A stretch of 64,000 nt of DNA from Chryseobacterium indologenes. Its GTDB lineage: Bacteria; Bacteroidota; Bacteroidia; Flavobacteriales; Weeksellaceae. The DNA is taken from contig NZ_LJOD01000005.1 in assembly GCF_001295265.1 (NCBI RefSeq), positions 124,001 through 188,000 on the forward strand. The letters are read 5' to 3'. How positions within the stretch are numbered: position 1 is the first letter of the stretch; every line of letters starts with the position of its first letter. Positions 1-8,735 of this stretch are shown here, in pieces. The translations under genes were made by a program, and so were the position numbers. The notes below the pieces were generated by a model. It was not told the DNA's origin. It did not search any database and saw nothing but the letters and a program-made list of their open reading frames with translations.

Positions 1-541
1 TGAAACCTTCCGGATCTACACCCAATTTCTGTTCCAGCAGCAGTAATATTTCCGCCAGCCTTTCACGGACGGTTTTCTGGGCAAGGAAAGTAATCGTATT
101 GGAAGATTCTCCCAGTTCGTAAGCGATCTTCTGAAGCATAACAAAAGACAATTGCGGATCTACTTCAAGAAGGTACATGAAGATGTCTGCAGGGAGAAAA
201 ATACATTCAATATCTGTCATAGCCTCAGCCTTTGCCTGGAAATTCTCCCCACAAAGCAAAGAACGATAGCCGATGATATCCCCTTCTTTGATAAATCTTA
301 AAATCTGATCTTTTCCGAACGCTCCTGATTTAGAAAGCTTGGCCGCACCTTTTTCCAGAACAAATACTCCTTTTGGAGTTTCTCCATCCTCGAAAATAGT
401 TTCATGTTTCTGAAAACTCAGTTTCTTTTTGCCATTAATATATTTTTCAAAATCTGCGCTAGAAAGTCTTTCCTTAAATGATTTATCATTAAAAACTCTG
501 GCGAACCTCTCTTCAATTGCTATCTGTTGTTCCTGCGGCAT
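1..541 (-). CDS. Crp/Fnr-family transcription regulator (3' part cut off by window edge)
   Basis: Reading the minus strand from the ATG at 541 gives an uninterrupted frame of 180 codons that runs off the window start. It begins MPQEQQIAIEERFARVF and contains a cyclic-nucleotide-binding-type beta-roll (ETIFEDGETPKGVFVLEKG, then GDIIGYRSLLCGE) followed by the long dimerisation helix (LGESSNTITFLAQKTVRERL). The C-terminal helix-turn-helix lies outside the window, so DNA binding is inferred from family. No N-terminal Cys cluster of the E. coli FNR type is visible, so direct Fe-S oxygen sensing is not supported. It diverges from the cbb3 assembly ATPase, and a TGAT-N4-ATCA dyad lies 6 bp upstream of its start codon. 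Regulation of the neighbouring oxidase genes and of itself is therefore plausible. Confidence 0.88.
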   Translation of the reverse strand, partial: MPQEQQIAIEERFARVFNDKSFKERLSSADFEKYINGKKKLSFQKHETIFEDGETPKGVFVLEKGAAKLSKSGAFGKDQILRFIKEGDIIGYRSLLCGENFQAKAEAMTDIECIFLPADIFMYLLEVDPQLSFVMLQKIAYELGESSNTITFLAQKTVRERLAEILLLLEQKLGVDPEGF

Positions 542-546
542 TTTAT

Positions 547-560
547 ATGATATTTATCAC
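547..560. promoter_or_regulatory. FNR/CRP-like dyad TGAT-N4-ATCA between regulator and ccoI
   Basis: The stretch ATGATATTTATCAC has the exact FNR core TGAT-N4-ATCA; only the outermost bases differ from the TTGAT-N4-ATCAA consensus. Its centre is about 63 bp upstream of the start site predicted for ccoI (class-I-like spacing). It also lies just in front of the regulator's own start codon, a position suited to autorepression. Binding is inferred. Confidence 0.55.
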
Positions 561-602
561 AAAAATAGAACTTTTTAACGCGATAAACAAAAAAAATTGT
601 TA

Positions 603-610
603 TAATTTTG
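603..610 (+). promoter_or_regulatory. Bacteroidota -7 element TAATTTTG for ccoI
   Basis: TAATTTTG matches the TAnnTTTG consensus of Flavobacterium/Bacteroides promoters. Transcription would start near 615-618, so translation must begin downstream. That supports the GTG at 631 and excludes the longest frame, which begins at 517 and overlaps the divergent regulator gene. No clear -33 TTG is seen. Confidence 0.6.
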
Positions 611-630
611 TAGTTCAATATTTTAGGGAG

Positions 631-3009
631 GTGAGCGAGAACTGTTTTCATTGTGGTCAAGGTATAGAAAAAGAGAGAATTCTGTTTGATGAAAAGACTT
701 TCTGCTGCAACGGCTGCAAGTCTGTATACGAGATTCTGAATACCAATAATTTAAGTAATTTTTATGAACTTAACAAAAGAGCAGGAATCCGCCCGAGTGA
801 TGAAAGCTCTTCACAGTTTGATTATCTTGACACCCCGGAGATCTTTGAAAAGGTTACCGATTTCTCCGAAGGAAACACCAGCCTTGTCACTTTCAAAATC
901 CCTGTAATTCACTGCTCATCATGCATATGGCTACTGGAAAGCCTTCACACCCTGAATAAGAACATTAATTATTCCCAGGTTAATTTCACCCGTAAGACCT
1001 TACAGATCTCATTCAACCATAACGATTTCAAATTAAGCGAACTAGCTAATTTTTTAACAAATTTAGGTTACAAACCTGTTATCAGTCTTGAAACCGCGGA
1101 TAAAAATGTGGACCACCTGGACAAATCACTGTTGGTAAAATTTGCAATTGCCGGGTTTGCATTTGGAAACGGAATGTTCCTTGCGTTCCCCGAATATGTA
1201 GGAGGAGAAGACTACTGGATGGAGCACTACAAAAGACTTTTCAGAGTACTGATGTTCTTATTAGCCTGCCCGGTTGTATTCTATTCGGCTTCGGATTATT
1301 ACAAATCTGCATGGTACGGACTGAAGAACGGAATTGTGAATATTGATGTACCGATCGTACTTGGAATTTTTGTTCTGTTCGGAAGAAGCATCTATGAAGT
1401 TGCTACCGATTATGGCCCCGGATACTTTGATACCTTATGCGGACTTCTCTTCTTCATGCTGATGGGGAAAATTTTTCAGAAAAGAACCTACAGCGCCCTT
1501 TCTTATGACAGGGATTACAAATCTTTCTACCCTATCGCCGTTACAAAAGTTGATTTTGAAGGAAAACAGGACAACATTCTTCTTTCCGAAGTAAAAGTAG
1601 GAGACCGGATTTTAGTAAGGAACCAGGAAATCATTCCCGTAGATGCCATCCTGATCAATGGGGAGGGAAATATCGACAACAGCTTTATTACCGGCGAAAG
1701 CGTAAGCATCAGCAAACAGCCGGGTGATAAAATTTTCGCAGGAGGAAAACAGATCGGATCCTCGTTGGAGCTTGAAGTCATTAAAGACGTTGACCAAAGC
1801 TATCTTACCCAGCTATGGAATAAAGAAGCCTTTAAAAAACATGAAACCGGGCTTGACACCCTGACCAACAGCATCAGCAAGTATTTCACATTCATCATTT
1901 TAGGCATTGCCGTAATCGCCGGAACCTATTGGGCTTTCATTGATCTGGAGAAAATGTTCCAGGTCATTTCAGCGATTCTGATCATTGCCTGCCCATGTGC
2001 GCTCGCATTATCCGCACCATTCACTTTCGGACACATTATGAGGATATTAGGCCGGAATAAATTTTACGTAAAAGATACTCTTACGATTGAAAAAATCGCT
2101 AAGCTTGATACGATTGTTTTTGATAAAACGGGAACAATTACCCATCGTAAAAAATCAAACATCAGATATGAAGGCTCTGAAATCAGCGAATTTGACAATC
2201 TGAATATCAAAACCTTGTTAAAAAATTCCAATCACCCGCTTTCAAAATCACTCTATGAATTTATTGATGTGAATGATGATTATTTCACGGTTGAAAACTT
2301 CAGGGAAATCTCAGGGAAAGGCTATGAGGCAGAAGTACGCGGAAGTCTTTATAAAATTGGTTCTGCACGGTATAACGATCAGGAGCCTAAAAACTTGGAA
2401 ACAGCTGTTTACATCAGTAAAAATGGAGAATTTTTGGGCAAATTCATTTTCAAAAACGAATATCGTCCTAAGTTAAAAGAACTTTTCAAAAAGCTTACGG
2501 ATTACAAAATATTTATTCTGAGCGGGGATAATTCTTCTGAGGAAAGCCAGCTTAGGGAGCTTATCCCTAACTTCAAAGGAATGGCATTCAATCAAAGTCC
2601 GGAAGACAAGCTTAATTACATCAAAAACCTTCAGGATCAGCACATGAAAGTAGCCATGCTTGGAGACGGTCTTAACGATGCCGGGGCACTGAAGCAAAGC
2701 AACGTAGGAATTGCGATTGCCGATGACACGAACAGCTTCACCCCTTCTTCTGACGTGATTATGAATGGTGAAAAAGTGGTTACGCTGGATAACTATCTTA
2801 ATGTTTGCAAAGGCTCGATTACCATTGTAAAAATGACATTCATAATCAGCTTTCTTTACAACATTGTTGGTTTAAGTTACGCAGTTACAGGCCATATGCA
2901 TCCGCTCTTCGCAGCAATCATCATGCCAATCAGCTCAATTACCGTTGTTACATTTACGACACTTGCCACCTGGATTTTAGGCCGGAAACATTTCAAAAAG
3001 CAGGCTTAA
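631..3009 (+). CDS. ccoI: Heavy-metal P1B-type ATPase, cbb3 oxidase copper-assembly type (CcoI/FixI)
   Basis: This 792-residue integral membrane copper-transporting ATPase should supply CuB to the cbb3 oxidase encoded directly downstream. In order it shows an N-terminal Cys cluster (CFHC at residues 5-8, CCNGC at 25-29, as in the metal-binding domain preceding FixI-type ATPases), an HMA-like segment with CSSC, the CPC metal-transport motif in a membrane helix near residue 454 (IIACPCALALSAPF), the phosphorylation motif DKTGT near 497 and the hinge GDGLNDAGAL. I chose the GTG at 631 because the -7 element at 603-610 excludes earlier starts and because residues 1-29 hold the conserved Cys cluster; no ATG is available nearby. 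Gene order ccoI-ccoS-ccoNO is typical. Family and role are secure; the metal (Cu) is inferred from family and context. Confidence 0.93.
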   Translation: MSENCFHCGQGIEKERILFDEKTFCCNGCKSVYEILNTNNLSNFYELNKRAGIRPSDESSSQFDYLDTPEIFEKVTDFSEGNTSLVTFKIPVIHCSSCIWLLESLHTLNKNINYSQVNFTRKTLQISFNHNDFKLSELANFLTNLGYKPVISLETADKNVDHLDKSLLVKFAIAGFAFGNGMFLAFPEYVGGEDYWMEHYKRLFRVLMFLLACPVVFYSASDYYKSAWYGLKNGIVNIDVPIVLGIFVLFGRSIYEVATDYGPGYFDTLCGLLFFMLMGKIFQKRTYSALSYDRDYKSFYPIAVTKVDFEGKQDNILLSEVKVGDRILVRNQEIIPVDAILINGEGNIDNSFITGESVSISKQPGDKIFAGGKQIGSSLELEVIKDVDQSYLTQLWNKEAFKKHETGLDTLTNSISKYFTFIILGIAVIAGTYWAFIDLEKMFQVISAILIIACPCALALSAPFTFGHIMRILGRNKFYVKDTLTIEKIAKLDTIVFDKTGTITHRKKSNIRYEGSEISEFDNLNIKTLLKNSNHPLSKSLYEFIDVNDDYFTVENFREISGKGYEAEVRGSLYKIGSARYNDQEPKNLETAVYISKNGEFLGKFIFKNEYRPKLKELFKKLTDYKIFILSGDNSSEESQLRELIPNFKGMAFNQSPEDKLNYIKNLQDQHMKVAMLGDGLNDAGALKQSNVGIAIADDTNSFTPSSDVIMNGEKVVTLDNYLNVCKGSITIVKMTFIISFLYNIVGLSYAVTGHMHPLFAAIIMPISSITVVTFTTLATWILGRKHFKKQA

Positions 3010-3056
3010 AGCCCCTTATTTAGACTGATTTTAAATTAGCTGAAATCGGCATTTCG

Positions 3057-3111
3057 TGATGAATGTCATTATTTTTCACTAAATTTGAACCCCGAAAATA
3101 GGTTAATTTTG
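3057..3111 (+). promoter_or_regulatory. ccoS promoter region: imperfect FNR-like dyad and two -7 elements
   Basis: TGATGAATGTCA at 3057-3068 is an FNR-like dyad with one mismatch. It is followed by two TAnnTTTG elements, TAAATTTG at 3080-3087 and TAATTTTG at 3104-3111. The first gives a leader of about 25 nt before the ccoS ATG at 3119. The second lies only 7 nt from that ATG and would give a leaderless or nearly leaderless mRNA. Assignment is by pattern only. Confidence 0.45.
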
Positions 3112-3118
3112 TTGTCCA

Positions 3119-3325
3119 ATGGATATTCTATATTTAATGATCGTCTGCAGTGTTTCTTTAGCTGCGATCTTCCTGGTCGTATTTATAGTGTATGCCAAAA
3201 AAGGGCAGTTTGAGGATGATGAATCTCCGGCTGTCAGAATCCTTTTCGATGATGAAAGTGTCAAAGAAAATGATGAAAATGGCGACAGGAATAAAAACGA
3301 CAAAGAAATAGGAAAGAATAAATAA
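3119..3325 (+). CDS. ccoS: cbb3-type cytochrome oxidase assembly protein CcoS
   Basis: A 68-residue protein with one N-terminal membrane helix (residues about 3-24) followed by KKGQFEDDESPAVRIL, which matches the conserved (K/S)GQ(F/Y)DD...PA.R(I/M)L block of CcoS. The tail is charged and low in complexity. CcoS is needed for cofactor insertion into cbb3 oxidase. The start MDILYLMIV aligns with the usual CcoS start; Met7 at 3137 is an alternative. It lies between ccoI and ccoNO on the same strand. Confidence 0.93.
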   Translation: MDILYLMIVCSVSLAAIFLVVFIVYAKKGQFEDDESPAVRILFDDESVKENDENGDRNKNDKEIGKNK

Positions 3326-3352
3326 ATTTGAGAAAAATAGTGAATAGTTGAT

Positions 3353-5614
3353 ATGGAAACACAAAAGTTTAGTTATGACAACAGTATTGTCCGTGCGTTC
3401 CTCTATGCGACCATCATCTTTGGTTTTATAGGGTTTACGTTTGGGCTTACGGCGGCATTAATGCTTTTCTACCCTGAATTACCCGAATTCTTTTTCGGAA
3501 CAGATGATACAACCATCAATAGTCTTGCATCGGGCAATATTCAAGGGCTAATAAACACTCATGGTGCATTTGGTTTTGGTAGGATCAGAATGCTTCATAC
3601 CAATACCGTAATCTTTGCATTCGTTTGTAATATTGTTTATGTTGGGGTATACTACTCTACACAGAGATTATTAAAAACAAGAATGTATAGTGATACATTG
3701 TCATGGATTCATTTCTGGACCTGGCAGCTAATGATCGTTGCGACGTTCATTACCTTCTTTATGGGAATCAATACATCAAAAGAATACGCTGAGCACGAAT
3801 GGCCAATTGATATATTAATTGCTATATCGTGGATTATTTTCGGGGTGAATATGATTATGACGATTGCCAAGAGAAGAGTAAGACACCTTTATGTAGCTAT
3901 CTGGTTCTATTTGGGTACCTGGGTTGCAGTAGCAATGCTTCATATCTTCAACAACCTTGAAGTTCCATTATCTTTCACTGGCTGGAAATCTTACTCTGCT
4001 TATGCAGGGGCAAAAGACGCTATTGTACAATGGTGGTACGGTCACAATGCGGTAGCATTCGTACTGACAACTCCGGTTCTTGGTTTAATGTATTACTTCC
4101 TGCCAAAAGCTGCGGACAGACCGGTATTCTCATACAAACTGTCTATTATTCACTTCTGGTCATTAATTTTCGTATATATCTGGGCTGGTCCTCACCACCT
4201 TCAGTATACAGCACTTCCTGCATGGGCACAGGCTGTGGGAACAGGTTTCTCAATCATGCTTATTGCACCGTCATGGGGAGGAATGCTGAACGGGCTTCTT
4301 ACTTTAAGAGGTGCCTGGGATAAAGTAAGAGAGAATCCTATTCTTAAGTTCTTTGTAGTAGCGGTAACATGCTACGGTATGGCAACTTTCGAAGGGCCTC
4401 TTTTAGCAACAAAAAACATCAACAAAATTGGTCACTTCACAGACTGGGTTATTGGTCACGTACACTTAGGAGCTCTTGGATGGAATGGTTTCATGGCATT
4501 CGGGGTTATCTATTACCTGGTACCGATCATGTGGAGAACAAAACTTTGGTCTGTAAAATTAGCTAACTGGCATTTCTGGTTAGGTACTTTGGGAATTATT
4601 TTCTATGCAGTGCCAATGTATATTTCAGGATTTACGCAAGGATTAATGTGGAAGCAGTTCAACCCGGACGGAACCTTACTATGGAAAAACTGGCTGGATA
4701 CCGTAACAGCAATCATTCCTTACTTCAAAATGAGATTCTTAGGAGGTTTATTCTATATTTCAGGAGCTATCTTAATGATCGTTAACGTAATTGCTACGGT
4801 AAGAAAGGGATCATTCCAGAAAGAAGTACCTGCAGAAGCACCTGCTTTAGCTAATATCGGAAACAAACGTAAAGAAGGAGAAGGATTCCACCTTTGGCTG
4901 GAAAGAATGCCAATGTTACTGACTGTTCTATCGTTATTCACGATTTCAATCGGTAGTATGGTAGAAATTATTCCTACCCTATCCCTTAAGAAAAGTGTAC
5001 CTACCATTTCAGCGGTAAAACCTTATTCACCACTTGAACTGGAAGGTAGAGACATCTATATCCGTGAAGGATGTAACGCCTGTCACTCTCAGATGATCAG
5101 ACCGTTCAGGGATGAGATCGTAAGATTCAACGGTAAAAACGGACAGTACTCCAAAGCAGGGGAGTTTGTATACGACAGACCATTCCTATGGGGTTCTAAG
5201 AGAACAGGACCGGATTTACACAGAGAAGGAGGTAAAAATCCAAGTTCCTGGCACTACAAGCACATGTACAACCCAAGATCTACCTCTGCAGGATCTATCA
5301 TGCCACGTTACCCTTGGTTAATCTATACTGACCTGGACAGATCTAAAATGGTAGACAAACTGAAGCTAATGAAGAATACATTTGATGTGCCTTACACCAA
5401 AGCTGAAATTGACTCTGCGAACACATGGGCAGATAACCAGGCGAAGAAAATTGTAAAAGATATCTTCTCTGAAGCAGCTGACCTTAAAAAGGAATATGCC
5501 AAGAAACCGGAAGGAGAACTGGAGAAAAAAGAGATCGTAGCTCTTATCTCTTATCTTCAAAGGTTAGGTACAGATATCAAGACTACTGAAATCAAAACAG
5601 CAAGTAATAACTAA
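3353..5614 (+). CDS. ccoNO: Fused cbb3 cytochrome oxidase subunits I and II (CcoN-CcoO)
   Basis: This 753-residue protein joins the catalytic haem-copper subunit CcoN (about residues 1-480) to the membrane-anchored mono-haem cytochrome CcoO (about 510-753). The oxidase reduces O2 to water at high affinity in the inner membrane. The N part shows about twelve membrane helices with the haem b and CuB histidines: an early His in NTHGAFGFGRIRM, then WWYGHNAVAF, AGPHHLQY and HVHLGALGWNGF. After a linker there is one more helix and the haem c site CNACH near residue 574, with a probable axial Met in GSIMPRYPWL. Separate ccoN and ccoO are usual in Proteobacteria; the fusion is well known in Bacteroidota. 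It is followed by ccoQ after 18 nt. Confidence 0.96.
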   Translation: METQKFSYDNSIVRAFLYATIIFGFIGFTFGLTAALMLFYPELPEFFFGTDDTTINSLASGNIQGLINTHGAFGFGRIRMLHTNTVIFAFVCNIVYVGVYYSTQRLLKTRMYSDTLSWIHFWTWQLMIVATFITFFMGINTSKEYAEHEWPIDILIAISWIIFGVNMIMTIAKRRVRHLYVAIWFYLGTWVAVAMLHIFNNLEVPLSFTGWKSYSAYAGAKDAIVQWWYGHNAVAFVLTTPVLGLMYYFLPKAADRPVFSYKLSIIHFWSLIFVYIWAGPHHLQYTALPAWAQAVGTGFSIMLIAPSWGGMLNGLLTLRGAWDKVRENPILKFFVVAVTCYGMATFEGPLLATKNINKIGHFTDWVIGHVHLGALGWNGFMAFGVIYYLVPIMWRTKLWSVKLANWHFWLGTLGIIFYAVPMYISGFTQGLMWKQFNPDGTLLWKNWLDTVTAIIPYFKMRFLGGLFYISGAILMIVNVIATVRKGSFQKEVPAEAPALANIGNKRKEGEGFHLWLERMPMLLTVLSLFTISIGSMVEIIPTLSLKKSVPTISAVKPYSPLELEGRDIYIREGCNACHSQMIRPFRDEIVRFNGKNGQYSKAGEFVYDRPFLWGSKRTGPDLHREGGKNPSSWHYKHMYNPRSTSAGSIMPRYPWLIYTDLDRSKMVDKLKLMKNTFDVPYTKAEIDSANTWADNQAKKIVKDIFSEAADLKKEYAKKPEGELEKKEIVALISYLQRLGTDIKTTEIKTASNN

Positions 5615-5632
5615 AAACATTAAAAGGTTCAC

Positions 5633-5833
5633 ATGATTCCTCAGAACTTTAAAGATATATTATCCAATACAGAAAACGCTGGTTTCTACCAGACGCTGGC
5701 TCTGATTTTCTTTTTGCTGTTCTTCGTAGCTTTAGTAATCTATGTTTTTAGCAGGCCTAAAAAATATTACAAAGAAGAAGAAGAGGCTCCTCTGGGGGAT
5801 GATGAAGATGACGATTTTAATTTAAAAAATTAA
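5633..5833 (+). CDS. ccoQ: CcoQ/FixQ-like small cbb3 oxidase subunit
   Basis: A 66-residue protein with one membrane helix (about 20-41) followed by SRPKKYYKEEEE and a strongly acidic tail (GDDEDDDF). Small size, a single helix, a basic then acidic tail, and the position between ccoNO and ccoP match CcoQ, which stabilises the oxidase complex. The acidic tail is longer than in proteobacterial CcoQ. Identification rests mainly on architecture and context. Confidence 0.8.
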   Translation: MIPQNFKDILSNTENAGFYQTLALIFFLLFFVALVIYVFSRPKKYYKEEEEAPLGDDEDDDFNLKN

Positions 5834-5843
5834 ACTATTTATT

Positions 5844-6722
5844 ATGAAACAAAGAACACCTGTTGTTGTAAACATCTTAATAATAACCGGACTTTTAATA
5901 GTTTTTTATTATTTATTTGTACAGAGCTACTCGTTCTTAACCTCTCCATATTTCTGGGGAACTGTTGTGATCAGTGCCATTTTAGCATACATCCACAGTG
6001 CTATCGGGGATTTGATAGAGAATAACAAATTCAAAAAACTGTCTCCGGAAGAAAAAGCAGCTTACCTTGCTGAAAAGAAAATACCTTTCTTAAAAAGAAT
6101 GTATGACGCTGCTTTCAAAAAGCAATCTGAAACTGAAGAGAAAGATATCCTTATTGACCACGGTTTCGATGGGATTATGGAGCTTGACAACCAGTTACCA
6201 AAATGGTGGGTAGGTTTATTCTACTTTGGGACTGCTTTTTGTATTGTATATATTGCAGCATACTCTTTCACCGATTTCGCTCACCCGTTAAGCGAGTATG
6301 AGAAAGAATACAAAGAACAGATGGCTGCTATTGATAAGTATATGAAGGAACAGCCTCCTGTAACGATTGAATCTGCTAAATATTCAGCAGACAACATCGC
6401 TGCCGGTGAAGAAGTATTCAAAACCAACTGTGTATCTTGTCACTCTGACGGTGGTAGAGGAGGTATCGGACCCAACCTTACCGATAACTACTGGCATAAC
6501 CAGCCGGAAAAAACATTATTCAAAAACGTATTCCACGTTGTAGAAAATGGAGTAACAGGTACAGCAATGCAGGCCTGGGGTAAAAATGGGGTGTTAACAG
6601 GCACAGACATTCAGAATGTTGCGGCTTATGTATACCACATTAACCAGGAACAGCAGCCAATTACTCCGGCTCAGGGAGGAGCTCCGCCATATGGAGATGA
6701 AGCTCACTGGGAAAAAGAATAA
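5844..6722 (+). CDS. ccoP: cbb3 oxidase subunit III (CcoP), mono-haem form
   Basis: A 292-residue membrane-anchored cytochrome c that passes electrons into the cbb3 oxidase. It has two N-terminal membrane helices, a soluble stretch with a third hydrophobic helix (about 123-145), and a C-terminal cytochrome c domain with CVSCH near residue 196 and a probable axial Met in GTAMQAWG. The canonical proteobacterial CcoP carries two CxxCH haem sites; this one has a single site. It begins 10 nt after ccoQ. Confidence 0.93.
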   Translation: MKQRTPVVVNILIITGLLIVFYYLFVQSYSFLTSPYFWGTVVISAILAYIHSAIGDLIENNKFKKLSPEEKAAYLAEKKIPFLKRMYDAAFKKQSETEEKDILIDHGFDGIMELDNQLPKWWVGLFYFGTAFCIVYIAAYSFTDFAHPLSEYEKEYKEQMAAIDKYMKEQPPVTIESAKYSADNIAAGEEVFKTNCVSCHSDGGRGGIGPNLTDNYWHNQPEKTLFKNVFHVVENGVTGTAMQAWGKNGVLTGTDIQNVAAYVYHINQEQQPITPAQGGAPPYGDEAHWEKE

Positions 6723-6744
6723 TTTAAAAAATTAGAAAACATAT

Positions 6745-6804
6745 GAAAAAACATAATTTGTTATTAGATTAAAAAATAGTAACGAATTATGTTTTTTCTT
6801 TTTT
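6745..6804 (+). terminator. Long AT-rich hairpin with T-run between ccoP and ccoG
   Basis: Arms 6745-6763 and 6780-6798 pair over 19 bp with a single G-U wobble, around a 16-nt loop, and are followed by a T-run. This resembles an intrinsic terminator or attenuator with an AT-rich stem. It ends about 15 nt before the ccoG start at 6819, so it may lower expression of ccoGH relative to the structural genes, or protect the upstream mRNA's 3' end. Confidence 0.6.
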
Positions 6805-6818
6805 AAAACATACACAAT

Positions 6819-8273
6819 ATGTCAGACATAGAAGAAACAGAAGTACGAGGCGGACAGGGACAGGTTCTGGACCCTGAAACTTACAGAGATTCTATAGGGA
6901 CAATGGAGCAATCCGGAAAAAGAAAATGGGTATTTCCAAGAAAACCAAAAGGGAAATATACCAACTATAGAAATATTGTAAGCTATCTTTTATTAATTGT
7001 TTATTTTACCATACCGTTTTTGAAGATCAACGGCAATCCATTCTTTTTATTCAATGTTATTGACAGAGAGTTCTTCATTTTCGGGCAGCCTTTTTATCCG
7101 CAGGATTTTTTCATCCTGACTTTAGGTGCTATTGCCTCTTTAATTTTTATTATCGTTTTTACGATTGCGTTCGGAAGAATTTTCTGCGGATGGATATGTC
7201 CTCAGACAATTTTTATGGAATCGATCTTCCGTAAAATTGAGTACCTTATTGAAGGAGACCGCAACAAGCAGATGAAGCTGGACAGACAGGAATGGAACAG
7301 TGAAAAAATCTGGAAAAGAAGTCTGAAATGGTCCGTATATATTGTGATCTCACTCATCATTACCCACTTTATGTTCATGTATATTGTAGGCTATGAAGAA
7401 GTGATCAAAATTGTATCTGAAGGACCATTTGCCCATCCTACCAACTTTATGGTGATGATTCTCTTTACCGCTGCCTTTTATTTTGTATTTGCATGGTTCA
7501 GAGAGCAGGTATGTACATTGGTTTGTCCGTACGGAAGACTTCAGGGTGTTTTGATTGATAAAGATACCATCAACGTTTTCTATGACTTTAAAAGAGGAGA
7601 AAACAGATCCAAATGGAGAAAAGGAGAAGACAGAAAAGCTGCCGGAAAAGGGGATTGTATCGACTGTCATCAATGCGTTGTGGTATGTCCTACGGGAATT
7701 GATATCCGTGACGGGCAGCAGCTGGAATGTATTAACTGTACTGCCTGTATTGATGCCTGCGACGAAGTAATGGATAAAGTAGGTCTGCCGAAAGGGCTGA
7801 TCAGATATGCCTCCGAAAACGAAATTGAAAAAGAAACTCCATTCAGGTTTACAGGAAGAATGAAAGGCTTTACAGTATTCCTGGTCCTCCTGGTTGGATT
7901 TTTAGGCTTTCTTCTGTACAACAGAGGAGAAATGGAGGCTAAGTTCATCAAACCCGCCGGAAGTACATTCTTTGTAAGGGATGGAAAAATTACCAATACA
8001 TATAATTATACCTTCCTGAATAAAACCAATGATAAAAAAATCGTAACGATAAAAGTTATTGATCCTGCTCACGGAGAAATTACCTACAGTGCTTCAAGCA
8101 AGATTGAAATAGACCGTGATAAAATTTCAAAGGGAACCATCAATATCAGCTTCCCGGAAGGTGAAATGAAGCTTTCTAAACAAAATATCACCATTGGCGT
8201 ATATGATATGAAAGGAAAACTGGTAGACTCTTACCAGACTTATTTTGAAGGACCATTCAAACTGCAATTTTAA
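6819..8273 (+). CDS. ccoG: Cytochrome c oxidase accessory protein CcoG (polyferredoxin)
   Basis: A 484-residue membrane polyferredoxin of the CcoG/RdxA/FixG family, involved in copper handling and assembly of cbb3 oxidase. It shows several membrane helices, the conserved GRIFCGWICPQTIF and CTLVCPYGRLQG blocks, two [4Fe-4S] motifs (CIDCHQCVVVCP and CINCTACIDAC, roughly residues 280-315), one further helix and a C-terminal Ig-like periplasmic domain. It lies between ccoP and ccoH and is separated from ccoP by the hairpin at 6745-6798. Confidence 0.95.
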   Translation: MSDIEETEVRGGQGQVLDPETYRDSIGTMEQSGKRKWVFPRKPKGKYTNYRNIVSYLLLIVYFTIPFLKINGNPFFLFNVIDREFFIFGQPFYPQDFFILTLGAIASLIFIIVFTIAFGRIFCGWICPQTIFMESIFRKIEYLIEGDRNKQMKLDRQEWNSEKIWKRSLKWSVYIVISLIITHFMFMYIVGYEEVIKIVSEGPFAHPTNFMVMILFTAAFYFVFAWFREQVCTLVCPYGRLQGVLIDKDTINVFYDFKRGENRSKWRKGEDRKAAGKGDCIDCHQCVVVCPTGIDIRDGQQLECINCTACIDACDEVMDKVGLPKGLIRYASENEIEKETPFRFTGRMKGFTVFLVLLVGFLGFLLYNRGEMEAKFIKPAGSTFFVRDGKITNTYNYTFLNKTNDKKIVTIKVIDPAHGEITYSASSKIEIDRDKISKGTINISFPEGEMKLSKQNITIGVYDMKGKLVDSYQTYFEGPFKLQF

Positions 8274-8282
8274 TTTTAAAAG

Positions 8283-8735
8283 ATGAAAAACTTTAGTTGG
8301 GGACACGGTGTTGTTATTGCATTATTTGCATTCATTGTTTTTATTTTATCCATGCTGTTTCTTTTCCCGAACGGGCAGAAAAACTCTGAAATGGTAACGG
8401 ACAATTACTATGAGGAAGAACTTCAGTATCAGGATGTAATTGATGCGAAGAAAAGAGCTGACGAACTGCAGGAGAAACCTGTATACAGCCAGACAAAAGA
8501 CGGAATTAAAATCACTTTTCCAAAAGATTACAACAATACCAATACTACGGTAAAATTTGTTTTAAACAGAACCGACGATCAGAATTTAGATATCAAAAAA
8601 TCTGTACAGCTTGATGCCAGCCAGTCTTTTGTAATCCCTTCCCAGGTTTTAAAGATGGGTAATTACACCTTAAGACTGTCCTGGACCAAGGATAAGACAG
8701 ACTACAGAATGGATTATGATGTGATATGGAAATAG
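8283..8735 (+). CDS. ccoH: FixH/CcoH family protein
   Basis: A 150-residue protein with one N-terminal membrane helix (about 8-28) and a periplasmic beta-rich domain. DNYYEEELQYQDVIDA just after the helix matches the conserved FixH opening (V..NYY.E.L.YQ..ID). FixH/CcoH is needed for stability of the cbb3 complex. It begins 9 nt after ccoG, and its last 10 nt overlap the start of the next gene. Confidence 0.9.
   Translation: MKNFSWGHGVVIALFAFIVFILSMLFLFPNGQKNSEMVTDNYYEEELQYQDVIDAKKRADELQEKPVYSQTKDGIKITFPKDYNNTNTTVKFVLNRTDDQNLDIKKSVQLDASQSFVIPSQVLKMGNYTLRLSWTKDKTDYRMDYDVIWK

Noticed and set aside
517..630. Longer N-terminus for the P-type ATPase, starting at 517
   Set aside because: It overlaps the divergent regulator gene and the -7 element at 603-610, and the extra residues precede the conserved Cys cluster.
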